Shown: positions 26,756-35,351 of the stretch, piece after piece | How the letters are laid out: each line of letters starts with the position of its first letter | How positions within the stretch are numbered: position 1 is the stretch's first letter | Assembly: GCA_036964625.1 (NCBI GenBank) | Contig: JBALTG010000004.1 | Coordinates: 1 to 64,000, forward strand | Source of the DNA: Motiliproteus sp036964625 | Lineage (GTDB): Bacteria; Pseudomonadota; Gammaproteobacteria; Pseudomonadales; Balneatricaceae | Direction of reading: 5' to 3' | DNA length: 64,000 nt | Position numbers and translations under genes: made by a program | The notes under the pieces: model-generated | Seen by the model: only the letters and a program-made list of their open reading frames with translations | Told to the model about the DNA's origin: nothing | Databases searched by the model: none

Positions 26756-27236
26756 TTCAAGCCTCATTTCTGGTCCGTGACTCCGGGTTCGGATTCTAGG
26801 CGCCGGCCTGCTCGGTAACCGCTCCAGCGTTGCTCTACCCCCCCCCCCCCGCATCCATGCAGTCGAGTAAAACCCGGCTTTCTTAAGTTAGAGAGGGGTC
26901 AGATATCGAGCTCATTTTTGGCAAATAGAACCACTATTCACAAGCTGCATCCCTGCAGCTTGCCCTACGGGCAGCTTCGCTGTGTAAATCGACTGTCCTG
27001 TCGATTTATCACAAGCTGCGTCCCTGCAGCTTGCCCTACGGGCAGCTATGGCTGTGTAAATCGGCTATCCTGCCGGTTTATCTTCGCAAATGAACGATAA
27101 ATATGACTCAAAATATAGCTCTCTCGCTACGATCGCTATTCTCGGTCAGCCTCCAGCCTCCAGCCTCCAGCCCTGGGCACTAGCCCTGGAGTCAGGTTGC
27201 GTGGTTAGGGCGGGTTGCCGGTTTGTTTGTCGCCGG
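26756..27236. repeat. Composite repeat region: C13 tract, hairpin-element half and two 71/72-bp tandem modules
   Basis: No gene is supported in these 480 bases. At 26812-26860 is a segment matching, inverted, the interior of the 43.4 kb element, with a run of 13 C at 26838-26850 where that copy has CCTCCT-like sequence. From 26909 to 27154 runs an inverted family-A hairpin element. Its apical part is interrupted by two tandem modules (26940-27010 and 27011-27082), each starting ACAAGCTG and ending TTTATC. The outer end CTATTCTCGGTCAGCCTCC is followed by three AGCCTCC heptamers. The opposite terminal repeat is missing. Confidence 0.8.
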
Positions 27237-28403
27237 TTAGTCTCGCCGCAAGCGGTCAGAGACTGCAATCGGCGAAGGGAAATTAAAGATTACGATATAG
27301 GAAGAGACTAAAAAGCTCAGGATCGCCGTGGCTTGAATCAGATGTGAGGCTTCTTGGCCGATCAGTAGAGTACTGGTCGCCAGGTACGCAATCAGCAGCG
27401 AAAACTCGCTGGTCTGGCCCAATCGGAAACCGACCTCCCAGCCCATCTGGCTGCTTTCACTGATCCGTTGTAATAACAGCTTGAATACGACTGGTTTAAG
27501 GGCCAGTACCAGCGCTGCCAGTAGTAAGGCAGGTAATATTACATCGTCGAGCAGGGTTAAATTAAAGCTGGCGCCGATCGAGAAGAAAAACAGGATCAGG
27601 AAAAAATCCCGCAGCGGTTTCAGGCTGTCAGCGATATAGAGCGCGATAGGGCTGGTTGCCAGGCTGACACCGGCGATGAACGCGCCTATTTCAGCTGACA
27701 GGCCGATAGCCTGGGCGGCCTCGGCCAGCCCCAGGCACCAGCCGATGGCGACCAGAAAGATATATTCATGAAATCGATCAAAGCGTTGAATCAGTTTGAG
27801 GAGTATATATTTGACGAAGATAAACGCTGAGCCGATCAGCAGGGGGAAGGCGAGAAGAGTCTTGATGTAGGTAATTGGGCCAACATCGCTAGAGCTGGCG
27901 CTGTCTATCGCTAGTAAGGCTATGATCGCGATCACGTCTTGCAATAACAGCAAGCCCACGACCAGTTCACCGGTATGTTTGTGGTGTAGTACGGTGGTGG
28001 GTAGCAGCTTGATACCGATTATTGTGCTCGAAAACATCAACGAGATGCCAATGATCAGGCACTCTGTTTCGGTGTAGCCGAACGCTTTTCCGGTTGCGTA
28101 GCCTATACCGGCAAAGACCATTGAGCTCAGCACTGCCACCAGGGTCGCCTTTTTCAACATGCGATAGAGGTGGCTGGGCTGCATGTCTAGTCCAAGTAAA
28201 AACAGTAGAAAGATGATGCCCACTTCGGCGATATCCGATAGCAGGCGGGTATCTGTAACCATTGCTGCCCCGTAGGGTCCGAGTAGCGCGCCTAGCAGGA
28301 TATAGGCCACCAGTAGCGGTTGGCGGGTGTAGAGTGCCAGCGAGGCGACAATGGCTGCGCCGGTAAATATTAAAAAGAATGAAAAAACTACTGATTGTTC
28401 CAT
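27237..28403 (-). CDS. CPA2-family cation:proton antiporter
   Basis: A 388-residue, all-membrane protein of about 12 helices, similar to the membrane part of KefB/KefC. Visible family blocks are LLLFLLGLDMQPSHL, SLMFSSTIIGIKLL and LLLLQDVIAIIALLAID with the conserved QD, plus GAFIAGVSLATSP. The cytosolic TrkA-N domain of KefB/C is absent, so it is a short antiporter. It exchanges K+ or Na+ for protons by family; the ion is not determinable. Downstream end lies in repeat DNA. Confidence 0.88.
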   Translation of the reverse strand: MEQSVVFSFFLIFTGAAIVASLALYTRQPLLVAYILLGALLGPYGAAMVTDTRLLSDIAEVGIIFLLFLLGLDMQPSHLYRMLKKATLVAVLSSMVFAGIGYATGKAFGYTETECLIIGISLMFSSTIIGIKLLPTTVLHHKHTGELVVGLLLLQDVIAIIALLAIDSASSSDVGPITYIKTLLAFPLLIGSAFIFVKYILLKLIQRFDRFHEYIFLVAIGWCLGLAEAAQAIGLSAEIGAFIAGVSLATSPIALYIADSLKPLRDFFLILFFFSIGASFNLTLLDDVILPALLLAALVLALKPVVFKLLLQRISESSQMGWEVGFRLGQTSEFSLLIAYLATSTLLIGQEASHLIQATAILSFLVSSYIVIFNFPSPIAVSDRLRRD

Positions 28404-28546
28404 TATCTAGGGTCCGGATGCTGCAGGGTGGTCGTTTGTTGAAGCTTTGCCGAGATCGATCAAAATACAGTATTAAGCATAGCGTCAGGAAGGAAAAGAC
28501 GGCTGCGTAGTGTTAAAAACAACGCGTAAAGTATCAGAAGCCAGGC

Positions 28547-29917
28547 TTATACCCGAATCTTCGTCCAGCGTTTTTTTGACCAAAGGTAGCCGAACAGAAT
28601 TGAAGAGAGGCTCCTGTGGAGTAGTTGTACTAGCCATATGGCGGTTAGGCCACCGCCAAGAGTGGGGCCGACCAGCCAGGCGAGGGGCAGGTAGAAGCCC
28701 CATTGTCCCAGTGTGGTGATCCACATCACGGTGCGATTGGCGCCTGCGCCTAGCATCGCTTGGGTAAAGACGATGGCGATAACATCCGCGCAGATAGCCA
28801 GGCAGGTGATTCGAAGAGGCATGATCGCTTGCTGAATCAGCGCTTGTTCGTGAATGAAGAGCGATAGGATTTGTTCAGGGAATAGCCAGAGTGGGGTGCT
28901 GAGAAGTATCAGCATCCAGGCTGCCACCTTGACCGTGTCCCAGCCCCATTCGCTGGCCTGTTCTGACTCTCCACGTCCCAGTGCATGACTGACCAGGGTG
29001 GTTGCGGCCATGCCCAGTCCGACCGCAGGTAAGATAAGGAGCAGGGAAAGGTGGGTTAATACATGGGCGATGGCTAGCTCATGGGTTCCTATTTGCGCAA
29101 TGATCCAGAATAGCAAGGTGATGCTGGTAGCAAACATGAACTGCTGGAGCGAATGCGGTATCGACAGGCGCATCAGGCGGGTAAGGGTCTTGCGATCGGG
29201 CAGTTGTTTAAGAAAGCCCCGACACCGGGCCTGCTTAAACGTCATAACGGCATAGATGGCGGCGCCTAAAAATAGCGACAGGCTGGTCCCCAGGCCTGCA
29301 CCGGGGGCGCCAAGTTCGGGAAGACCTAGCCTGCCGTAGATCAGGCCGTAGCTGATGGCAACATTGAACAGATGGACCAGTATCAGTACTCGAAGATAGG
29401 CAAGGGATTGGTTGATGCCGTTCCAGTAGCCCCGGAACGAGAGGTTAAAGCCGACGGCCAGTATCGCCAGCACCCGGTAATCGAAATAGGGTTCGGCAAC
29501 CGAGATCACCGCAGGGTCATCGCTGATTAGGCTGACAATGTTTTGCGAATAATAGAGACAGAGTGCGGTGAGTGGTAGCGAAAACAGCAACGCCATCAGC
29601 AGGCCGCCGTTCAGGGGTACCGCTTTCTCTTCGATGCGTCCCTGGCCATGACGGCGTGCGACCATCGTCTGGACCGCGGATGACAGCCCCATGATCAGGG
29701 CGATAACCATAAAGTTGGCGTAGCCGCCGATACCGACACCGGCCAGCGCATCTCTGCCGAGCGCTCCTACCATCGCGGTATCGACCAAATTTAGCAGGCT
29801 CTGTGACAGCATTCCGCCAATGATCGGTAATCCGAGCGATAAAATAGCTTGAAGGCGTTGTTTATTAAGCTGTAAGAGCAACGTGGCGGGCCGCTGAGAA
29901 GTGAGACAGGGGCGCAA
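28547..29917 (-). CDS. MATE-family efflux transporter (DinF/NorM type)
   Basis: A 456-residue protein with 12 hydrophobic helices. It carries MATE patterns such as GLPIIGGMLSQSLLNLVDTA in helix 1 and GMAATTLVSHALGRGE in the second half. MATE pumps export organic cations using Na+ or H+ gradients. The first 25 residues before the first helix are basic and could be shorter if an internal start is used. It lies 143 bases upstream of the antiporter on the same strand. Confidence 0.88.
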   Translation of the reverse strand: MRPCLTSQRPATLLLQLNKQRLQAILSLGLPIIGGMLSQSLLNLVDTAMVGALGRDALAGVGIGGYANFMVIALIMGLSSAVQTMVARRHGQGRIEEKAVPLNGGLLMALLFSLPLTALCLYYSQNIVSLISDDPAVISVAEPYFDYRVLAILAVGFNLSFRGYWNGINQSLAYLRVLILVHLFNVAISYGLIYGRLGLPELGAPGAGLGTSLSLFLGAAIYAVMTFKQARCRGFLKQLPDRKTLTRLMRLSIPHSLQQFMFATSITLLFWIIAQIGTHELAIAHVLTHLSLLLILPAVGLGMAATTLVSHALGRGESEQASEWGWDTVKVAAWMLILLSTPLWLFPEQILSLFIHEQALIQQAIMPLRITCLAICADVIAIVFTQAMLGAGANRTVMWITTLGQWGFYLPLAWLVGPTLGGGLTAIWLVQLLHRSLSSILFGYLWSKKRWTKIRV

Positions 29918-30037
29918 TTCTAGCAGATTAGTGGAGGTAGGTGCGGCTGATAATAACCAACTAAAAAAGTAGGGTTCATAATTCTACGGGAATCGCTTAG
30001 AATGACGCTATGTGTTATCCAGCAGGTAGAGTATTAG

Positions 30038-30640
30038 ATGCAAAACTACGAGATTACGATCACCGATAGCGCCCAGAGCTATTTGGCGGATTTGCTAGCA
30101 AAGCAGGCTGTTGAGGGTATCAGCGTGCGTATTTTTATCACTCAGCCCGGAACCCCTTATGCGGAGACCTGCCTGGCCTATTGCCGCCCCGATGAGGTGC
30201 AGGAGAGCGATGAGGTTATGCCGCTGGAGCAGTTCAAGGTCTATCTTGAGCCGCATAGTCTGCGTTACTTGGAGGAGGCCGTGGTGGATTACGCGGCAGA
30301 TAAAATGGGTGGGCAACTGACGATCAAAGCTCCTAATGCCAAGGTGCCTAAGGTCAGTCCTGATAGTCCGATAGAAGATCAGATCAATTATGTGCTCTAT
30401 AACGACATCAACCCGGGTCTGGCATCACACGGCGGTGAGGTTTCGTTGATCGAAGTGGTTACTGAAGAGCAGGGGAGTATCGCGGTGCTGAAGTTTGGTG
30501 GCGGTTGCCAAGGTTGCAGCGCAGTGGACATGACCTTAAAGGATGGGGTTGAAGCGACGCTGGTCGAGAGGGTGGCTGGATTGGTTGGTGTCCGTGATGT
30601 AACGGATCACACTGTGACAGACAACGCCTATTATCAATAG
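30038..30640 (+). CDS. nfuA: Fe/S biogenesis protein NfuA
   Basis: A 200-residue protein. The N-terminal degenerate A-type (HesB-like) domain spans about 1-95. The C-terminal NifU domain carries GGGCQGCSAVDMTLKDGVE, whose CxxC binds a [4Fe-4S] cluster as a dimer. NfuA delivers clusters to targets under oxidative stress or iron limitation. Transcribed alone; a strong terminator follows. Confidence 0.97.
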   Translation: MQNYEITITDSAQSYLADLLAKQAVEGISVRIFITQPGTPYAETCLAYCRPDEVQESDEVMPLEQFKVYLEPHSLRYLEEAVVDYAADKMGGQLTIKAPNAKVPKVSPDSPIEDQINYVLYNDINPGLASHGGEVSLIEVVTEEQGSIAVLKFGGGCQGCSAVDMTLKDGVEATLVERVAGLVGVRDVTDHTVTDNAYYQ

Positions 30641-30685
30641 GTTGAAATATCTTTCTAGGGCTGGCTATAGGCTTTAGAGAATTAT

Positions 30686-30717
30686 AAAAGAGGCTCCTTT
30701 GCGGAGCCTTTTTTATA
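30686..30717 (+). terminator. Rho-independent terminator of nfuA
   Basis: AAAAGAGGCTCC and GGAGCCTTTTTT pair around a TTTGC loop, ending in a T-run. The A-run on the other side makes it usable for the convergent DAHP synthase gene as well. Confidence 0.9.
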
Positions 30718-30743
30718 AGTGGAGCCTTTTCTATATATGTGTC

Positions 30744-31814
30744 TTAGCGACGGGCGTGCAGTACCGGCTTAAGCTTTTGCTGCATAGCGCGCAACGCCTG
30801 GTCTGTGGTGTCCCAGTCGATACAGGCATCGGTTACCGAGACGCCGTATTTAAGTTGGCTCAGGTCAGTTGGGATCGGCTGGTTGCCAAACTCCAGGTTG
30901 CTTTCAACCATCAACCCTACGATGGTTTTGTTCCCCTCAACAATCTGGTTTGCCACATTGTCCATCACCAGTGGTTGCAGTGCTGCGTCTTTGCTGGAGT
31001 TGGCGTGGCTGCAGTCGATCATGATGTTGGTGCTTATTTCAGCCTTCTCTAGCGCTTGCTCGCAAACCTGTACGCTGACCGAATCGTAATTGGTGCTGCC
31101 GCCGCCGCCGCGCAGCACGACATGACCGTAGGGATTGCCACGGGTCTGGATCACCGAAACCTGGCCATCGCCGTTGATTCCCAGAAAGCTGTGCGAGTGG
31201 CTGACCGATTGCAGGGCGTTGATCGCTACGGTTAAGCCGCCATCGGTACCGTTTTTGAAGCCGACAGCGCTGGACAGGCCGCTGGCCATCTCCCGGTGGG
31301 TCTGGGATTCCGTGGTGCGCGCACCGATAGCGGACCAGGAGATCAGGTCCTGCATGTATTGCGGTGAGATGGGGTCCAGTGCTTCGGTCGACAGTGGCAG
31401 GCCCAGATCCGCCAGGTCGACCAGTAGTTGGCGGCCGATTTGCAGGCCGGATTCGATCTCAAAGGTGTCGTTCATGTGCGGGTCGTTGATCAGCCCTTTC
31501 CAGCCAACCGTAGTGCGGGGTTTTTCGAAATAGACACGCATAACGATATACAGTGTATCGCTGAGTTCGTCGGCAAGCTTCTTCAGGCGGCGGCCATATT
31601 CCAGGGCCGCCACTGGATCGTGGATAGAGCAGGGGCCGACCACGATAAACAGGCGGTGATCCTTGCCGTCGAGAATATTGCGGACAACCTCGCGGCCTTC
31701 GAGTACTGAGCGGCGCGCGGCATCGGTCAAGGGTACTCGTTGCTTTAGCGCCTCTGGCGTGATCAGTACGGATTGGGATGCAACGTTTAGGTCGTCAACG
31801 CGAAGATCGGTCAT
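30744..31814 (-). CDS. 3-deoxy-7-phosphoheptulonate synthase, class I
   Basis: A 356-residue AroF/G/H-type enzyme. Conserved blocks are IVVGPCSIHDPVAALEYG, MRVYFEKPRTTVGWKG, SWSAIGARTTESQTHRE, VGFKNGTDGGL, IMIDCSHANSSKD and GLMVESNLEFGNQ. It condenses PEP and erythrose-4-phosphate at the entry to the shikimate pathway. The N-terminal extension that carries the feedback site is present (SVLITPEALKQRVPLT), but which amino acid regulates it cannot be read by eye. I saw no aromatic-rich leader peptide upstream. Confidence 0.96.
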   Translation of the reverse strand: MTDLRVDDLNVASQSVLITPEALKQRVPLTDAARRSVLEGREVVRNILDGKDHRLFIVVGPCSIHDPVAALEYGRRLKKLADELSDTLYIVMRVYFEKPRTTVGWKGLINDPHMNDTFEIESGLQIGRQLLVDLADLGLPLSTEALDPISPQYMQDLISWSAIGARTTESQTHREMASGLSSAVGFKNGTDGGLTVAINALQSVSHSHSFLGINGDGQVSVIQTRGNPYGHVVLRGGGGSTNYDSVSVQVCEQALEKAEISTNIMIDCSHANSSKDAALQPLVMDNVANQIVEGNKTIVGLMVESNLEFGNQPIPTDLSQLKYGVSVTDACIDWDTTDQALRAMQQKLKPVLHARR

Positions 31815-31956
31815 TTCGGGTTCCTATTAACAGTGTCCGGGTCTGTCTGTGTATCAGGATGCAGCCACGGGTTATTAAGGTGCCGATGACAATCATCATC
31901 AGCGCTGCTGTTTTTAACATATCTGGCTGCATTGCACCATTGCCAGCCTGACTCAT
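31795..31956 (-). CDS. Possible 53-residue single-pass membrane protein
   Basis: The frame starts with an ATG overlapping the stop of the AddA-like gene (ATGA). It reads MSQAGNGAMQPDMLKT, then a hydrophobic stretch AALMMIVIGTLITRGCILI, then a basic tail, ending inside the first codons of the DAHP synthase gene. The coupled start and clean membrane segment support it. There is no family match and it is short, so chance is possible. Confidence 0.35.
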   Translation of the reverse strand: MSQAGNGAMQPDMLKTAALMMIVIGTLITRGCILIHRQTRTLLIGTRNDRSSR

Positions 31957-34900
31957 AGACTCAGTTGTAGCTCTGCAAAGTGCTGGCTTTCCGGAAAATA
32001 GAGTGCGGTTCGAATAGGGCGTTGCTCCAGGGCTCTAAATGCCCGGGCATAGTTTTGTAGCTGTTGACGGTAGCGCTCGGTTTCATTGCTGATGAACTGC
32101 TCAAATGTTTCCCCGTCTGGGCAGGCGGCGGTTTTATAGTCGATAATCCAGCGCGAACCATCCCCGTCGATAAAACTGCGGTCGATCACGTAGTGCGCTG
32201 TTTTAAAGCCGTTGCGCATGCTTAGCGGTAGTTCGCAGGCGCTGTCCTGGTGGTTAGGGTCCAGTATCCAGCGACCGCGCGGGTCTTGCAGGGTGTTGCT
32301 GACCAGGCGCCGCACCCGTTGCAGGGCTTGATCGAGCTCGGTTTTCCCCAGGCCCAGTTGTTGCAACTGGAGTCTCCAGGTCGGCAGGTATGGAGCCAGG
32401 TCGCGGGAGGCATCGCTCAGCCCGGTTTCGGTCTGTTGCTTGAGTATCTGGTGTACCAGTGTCCCGGCCAGTCGGGGGGCGTGTTGCCAGTCGGGTTCAG
32501 GCAGGTTGGAGCCATCGTCCAGCTCCTCCCAGGTTTGGATGTTATCGGCCAGCAGCTGCTCATCGGGCGGTTGCGGTGGCAGCCAGTGGGGGGCGATACG
32601 CTCGAGTTGCGCCAGGGTTACTGTCTGATCCTGTTGCTGTTGTGTGCTCGGGGCGTAGCTAAGCGCAAACTCTGCCTTGACCTGCAGCCAGATCCCCGCC
32701 AGCAGTGAGTCTTTATTGGGCGCTTTGGGCTCGCCGTCTTTGTCGCTGCTAAGGTTGGCGGTGAGGTGTAAGCGCTTGATCGCCCGGGTGGCGCCCACAT
32801 ATAGCAGGCGAGTGGACTCCATGCGCGCTCTTTCCTGGGCCTCGCTGCTTAAATACAGGTAGATTGGTTCCGGTTCCTGATCACGGGCTGACAGGGGTGC
32901 CAGGAGCAATTCCTGCTGGCCGTTGCTGTCGAGTCGAAGCTGCCATTGCAGCAGCGGCTTGTCGGGATTAGGCGGGCGACGATCGAGTCCGGCCAGGATG
33001 ACCGTATCAAACTCCAGCCCCTTGGATTTATGAATCGTCATGATCTGCAGCCGCGAGTCTGCATCGGCTGCAGGTTGGGCGTAAAGTTTTTCCAGGGCGC
33101 GCTCGAAGCCCTCCCAGTTTTCGAGTCGGCCGCCCTGGTCGTGCTGTTCCAGTAGCGCCAGGGTCTTGTCGATATCTTGGCATTGTGCCGTATCCAGAGG
33201 CGCTGCGCCGCCAAGCTGGAGCCAGCACAGCTCGATGCTGTCTCTGAGTGAACGGCGTTGGCGCTGCTGCCAGGTGTGCGCGATTGCACGGTGAAAACGG
33301 GTCAACTGTGCTTGTCCGGTCGTAGAGAGCTGTGGGCTTTCGATCAGTTGCCGGATCCGGGTCCAGATGCCGGTCTGCAATGCTGCGCCACCGGCCAGGG
33401 TTAGCAGATCGGCGTTATCGAGGCCGCACCAGGGCGCGCGTAGCAGCGCTAACCAGGCGATGCGATCGGCGGGATTGGCCAGTGCCCGGGCCAGTGAGAG
33501 CAGGTCGACGACCCACATTCGGGTCGCAAGCGGATCGAGATCGGTTGCCTGCCAGCTCAAGCCAGCCTGGCGCAATGCGGGCAGTATGGCTCTGAGGTGG
33601 GGGCGGTTACGTACCAATATGGCGATGCTGCCGTCGGGATCTGCGTTGCGGCTTTGCTGCACCAGTTCGACCACCCGCCGAGCTTCGGCGTGGGCCTTGC
33701 TGAGGCTGTCGGGGTAGTCGACCAGGCCGTGCAGGCAGACCGCTGCGCCCTCTAGCGGCGGGTTGAACGCGACGGAGTCGGAATAACTGACCGCCCCTCT
33801 GGAGATATCATCCTCGGCGGGGAATGCGCCTTTAAAGACTCTGTTGATCCATTCGACGACCTGTTGCTGCGAGCGGAAATTGACCGATAGATCGGCCTGC
33901 CGGAGTTTGACTGCGCCGATGCCATGGCGCCGAGCCTCCAGGAACAGACCTACGTTGGCATCGCGGAAGCCGTAGCAGGACTGCATCCCGTCGCCGACGA
34001 TAAACAGGGTTCGGCCGTCGCCGTTGTGCCAGCCGTAGGTGAGCTTTTTCAGCAGTTCAATCTGCGGTGAGGCGGTATCCTGGAACTCATCGACCAGAAT
34101 ATGACTGATGCGGTAATCGAGCAGCAGTGACAGGTCGGTGGGTTGTTCTTCATCGCCGAGCGACTGCAGTGCGGAGGTGGTGATCTGGGCGTAATCCACC
34201 TGGCTCTGTTCGCTGAAACAGAGCCACAGCTGGGCAACCAAATTGGGGAGTACCTGGGTCAGGGCGGCGAGGATGCGCCACTGGCTTTCCTGGTACCGAG
34301 CAGCGGGCAGGCGTTTCAGTCGTTGCAGTCGTGGCAATATGCCGGGCTGTTGATTGAGCAGGCCAATCAGCTCAAGCAGATCCGTTTTTCTGGCTTTCGC
34401 CTGCTCTTTTTCGCCCTTGGCCTTGCCTGCTGGAAAACCGTTGGCGACCGTGACGCTGCGGCGCCAGTTGCCCTCCTTGGTCAGCAATAGTTCGGCCAGT
34501 GCTTGCCATAGTGGCAGTTGTTGTGGCTCTGCCAGAGGCAGGTCGGTCAGGCCGAGGCAGCCCCGCAGGCTAGATTCGCGTGAATCCTGTTCAAGATTGC
34601 GCGCTGCGTAGTCTGCCAACGCTGCCAGGCTGCTGGCGAACGGGAGGAGTTGTTGTTGTAGTGCCGAGAGCTCATCGATCACCAGTTGGGCTAATGCGGC
34701 TTCGAGGATCGGTCGGGCCTGGCGGACCTGTTCGCCACTGCCGATCAGCGGCAGCCATTGATCGCGGCGCGCCAGCATGGACATCAGCAGGGCTTCGATG
34801 CGTTCAATATTGTTATCCAGGTGCAGCAGCAGTTGCCCCAGCGGCTCGGCCAGCTGGTCGTTGCTTTCCAGCTGCCCCAGTAAACGTTGCACCGCGTGCT

Positions 34901-35351
34901 GGTACAGCGCTGTGGCGTCGGGTGCGATATCGGGCTGCAGGCCAAATTGGGCCTGCAGCGGCAGTTGCCGGGTCAGGCTGGCGCAGAGTGAATCGATGGT
35001 CTTGATCTGTAGCCGCGCCGGGTTCTGCAGCAGGTTCCAACCATGATGCTGATCGTTGGCCAGTGCCTGGCGTGCCAATTGCCAGGTTTGACGTTGATAT
35101 TCAGATGCGGGTGGCTGGTCATTCTCGGCCAGGCGCAGGGCTTTCAGGAGTCGGTCGCGCATCTCCGCAGCCGCCTTGCGGGTGAAGGTGATGCTGATCA
35201 CCTCTTCGGGACGCTGTACCCGGGCCAGCAGCATCAGCACCCGCTGGGTCAGTAGCTCGGTTTTTCCTGAGCCGGCGGGAGCGCGAACGCTGAACGAGCT
35301 GTGCGGGTCGAGCGCGAGTTGGCGATTGCCCAGATCGATGGGATCAGTCAT
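31953..35351 (-). CDS. AddA-like UvrD-family helicase-nuclease
   Basis: A 1132-residue protein. Walker A APAGSGKTELLTQRV, motif Ia ITFTRKAAAEMRDR, Walker B VDEFQDTASPQIELL, the motif VI block RLLYVGATRAIKRLHL and a C-terminal RecB-type nuclease with WIIDYKTA and QLQNYARAF are present. It should unwind and resect double-strand breaks together with the upstream PD-(D/E)XK partner, in the manner of AddAB or RecBCD. The two genes overlap by eight bases. Gln-rich composition is shared by both. Transcription continues toward the DAHP synthase gene. Confidence 0.88.
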   Translation of the reverse strand: MTDPIDLGNRQLALDPHSSFSVRAPAGSGKTELLTQRVLMLLARVQRPEEVISITFTRKAAAEMRDRLLKALRLAENDQPPASEYQRQTWQLARQALANDQHHGWNLLQNPARLQIKTIDSLCASLTRQLPLQAQFGLQPDIAPDATALYQHAVQRLLGQLESNDQLAEPLGQLLLHLDNNIERIEALLMSMLARRDQWLPLIGSGEQVRQARPILEAALAQLVIDELSALQQQLLPFASSLAALADYAARNLEQDSRESSLRGCLGLTDLPLAEPQQLPLWQALAELLLTKEGNWRRSVTVANGFPAGKAKGEKEQAKARKTDLLELIGLLNQQPGILPRLQRLKRLPAARYQESQWRILAALTQVLPNLVAQLWLCFSEQSQVDYAQITTSALQSLGDEEQPTDLSLLLDYRISHILVDEFQDTASPQIELLKKLTYGWHNGDGRTLFIVGDGMQSCYGFRDANVGLFLEARRHGIGAVKLRQADLSVNFRSQQQVVEWINRVFKGAFPAEDDISRGAVSYSDSVAFNPPLEGAAVCLHGLVDYPDSLSKAHAEARRVVELVQQSRNADPDGSIAILVRNRPHLRAILPALRQAGLSWQATDLDPLATRMWVVDLLSLARALANPADRIAWLALLRAPWCGLDNADLLTLAGGAALQTGIWTRIRQLIESPQLSTTGQAQLTRFHRAIAHTWQQRQRRSLRDSIELCWLQLGGAAPLDTAQCQDIDKTLALLEQHDQGGRLENWEGFERALEKLYAQPAADADSRLQIMTIHKSKGLEFDTVILAGLDRRPPNPDKPLLQWQLRLDSNGQQELLLAPLSARDQEPEPIYLYLSSEAQERARMESTRLLYVGATRAIKRLHLTANLSSDKDGEPKAPNKDSLLAGIWLQVKAEFALSYAPSTQQQQDQTVTLAQLERIAPHWLPPQPPDEQLLADNIQTWEELDDGSNLPEPDWQHAPRLAGTLVHQILKQQTETGLSDASRDLAPYLPTWRLQLQQLGLGKTELDQALQRVRRLVSNTLQDPRGRWILDPNHQDSACELPLSMRNGFKTAHYVIDRSFIDGDGSRWIIDYKTAACPDGETFEQFISNETERYRQQLQNYARAFRALEQRPIRTALYFPESQHFAELQLSL

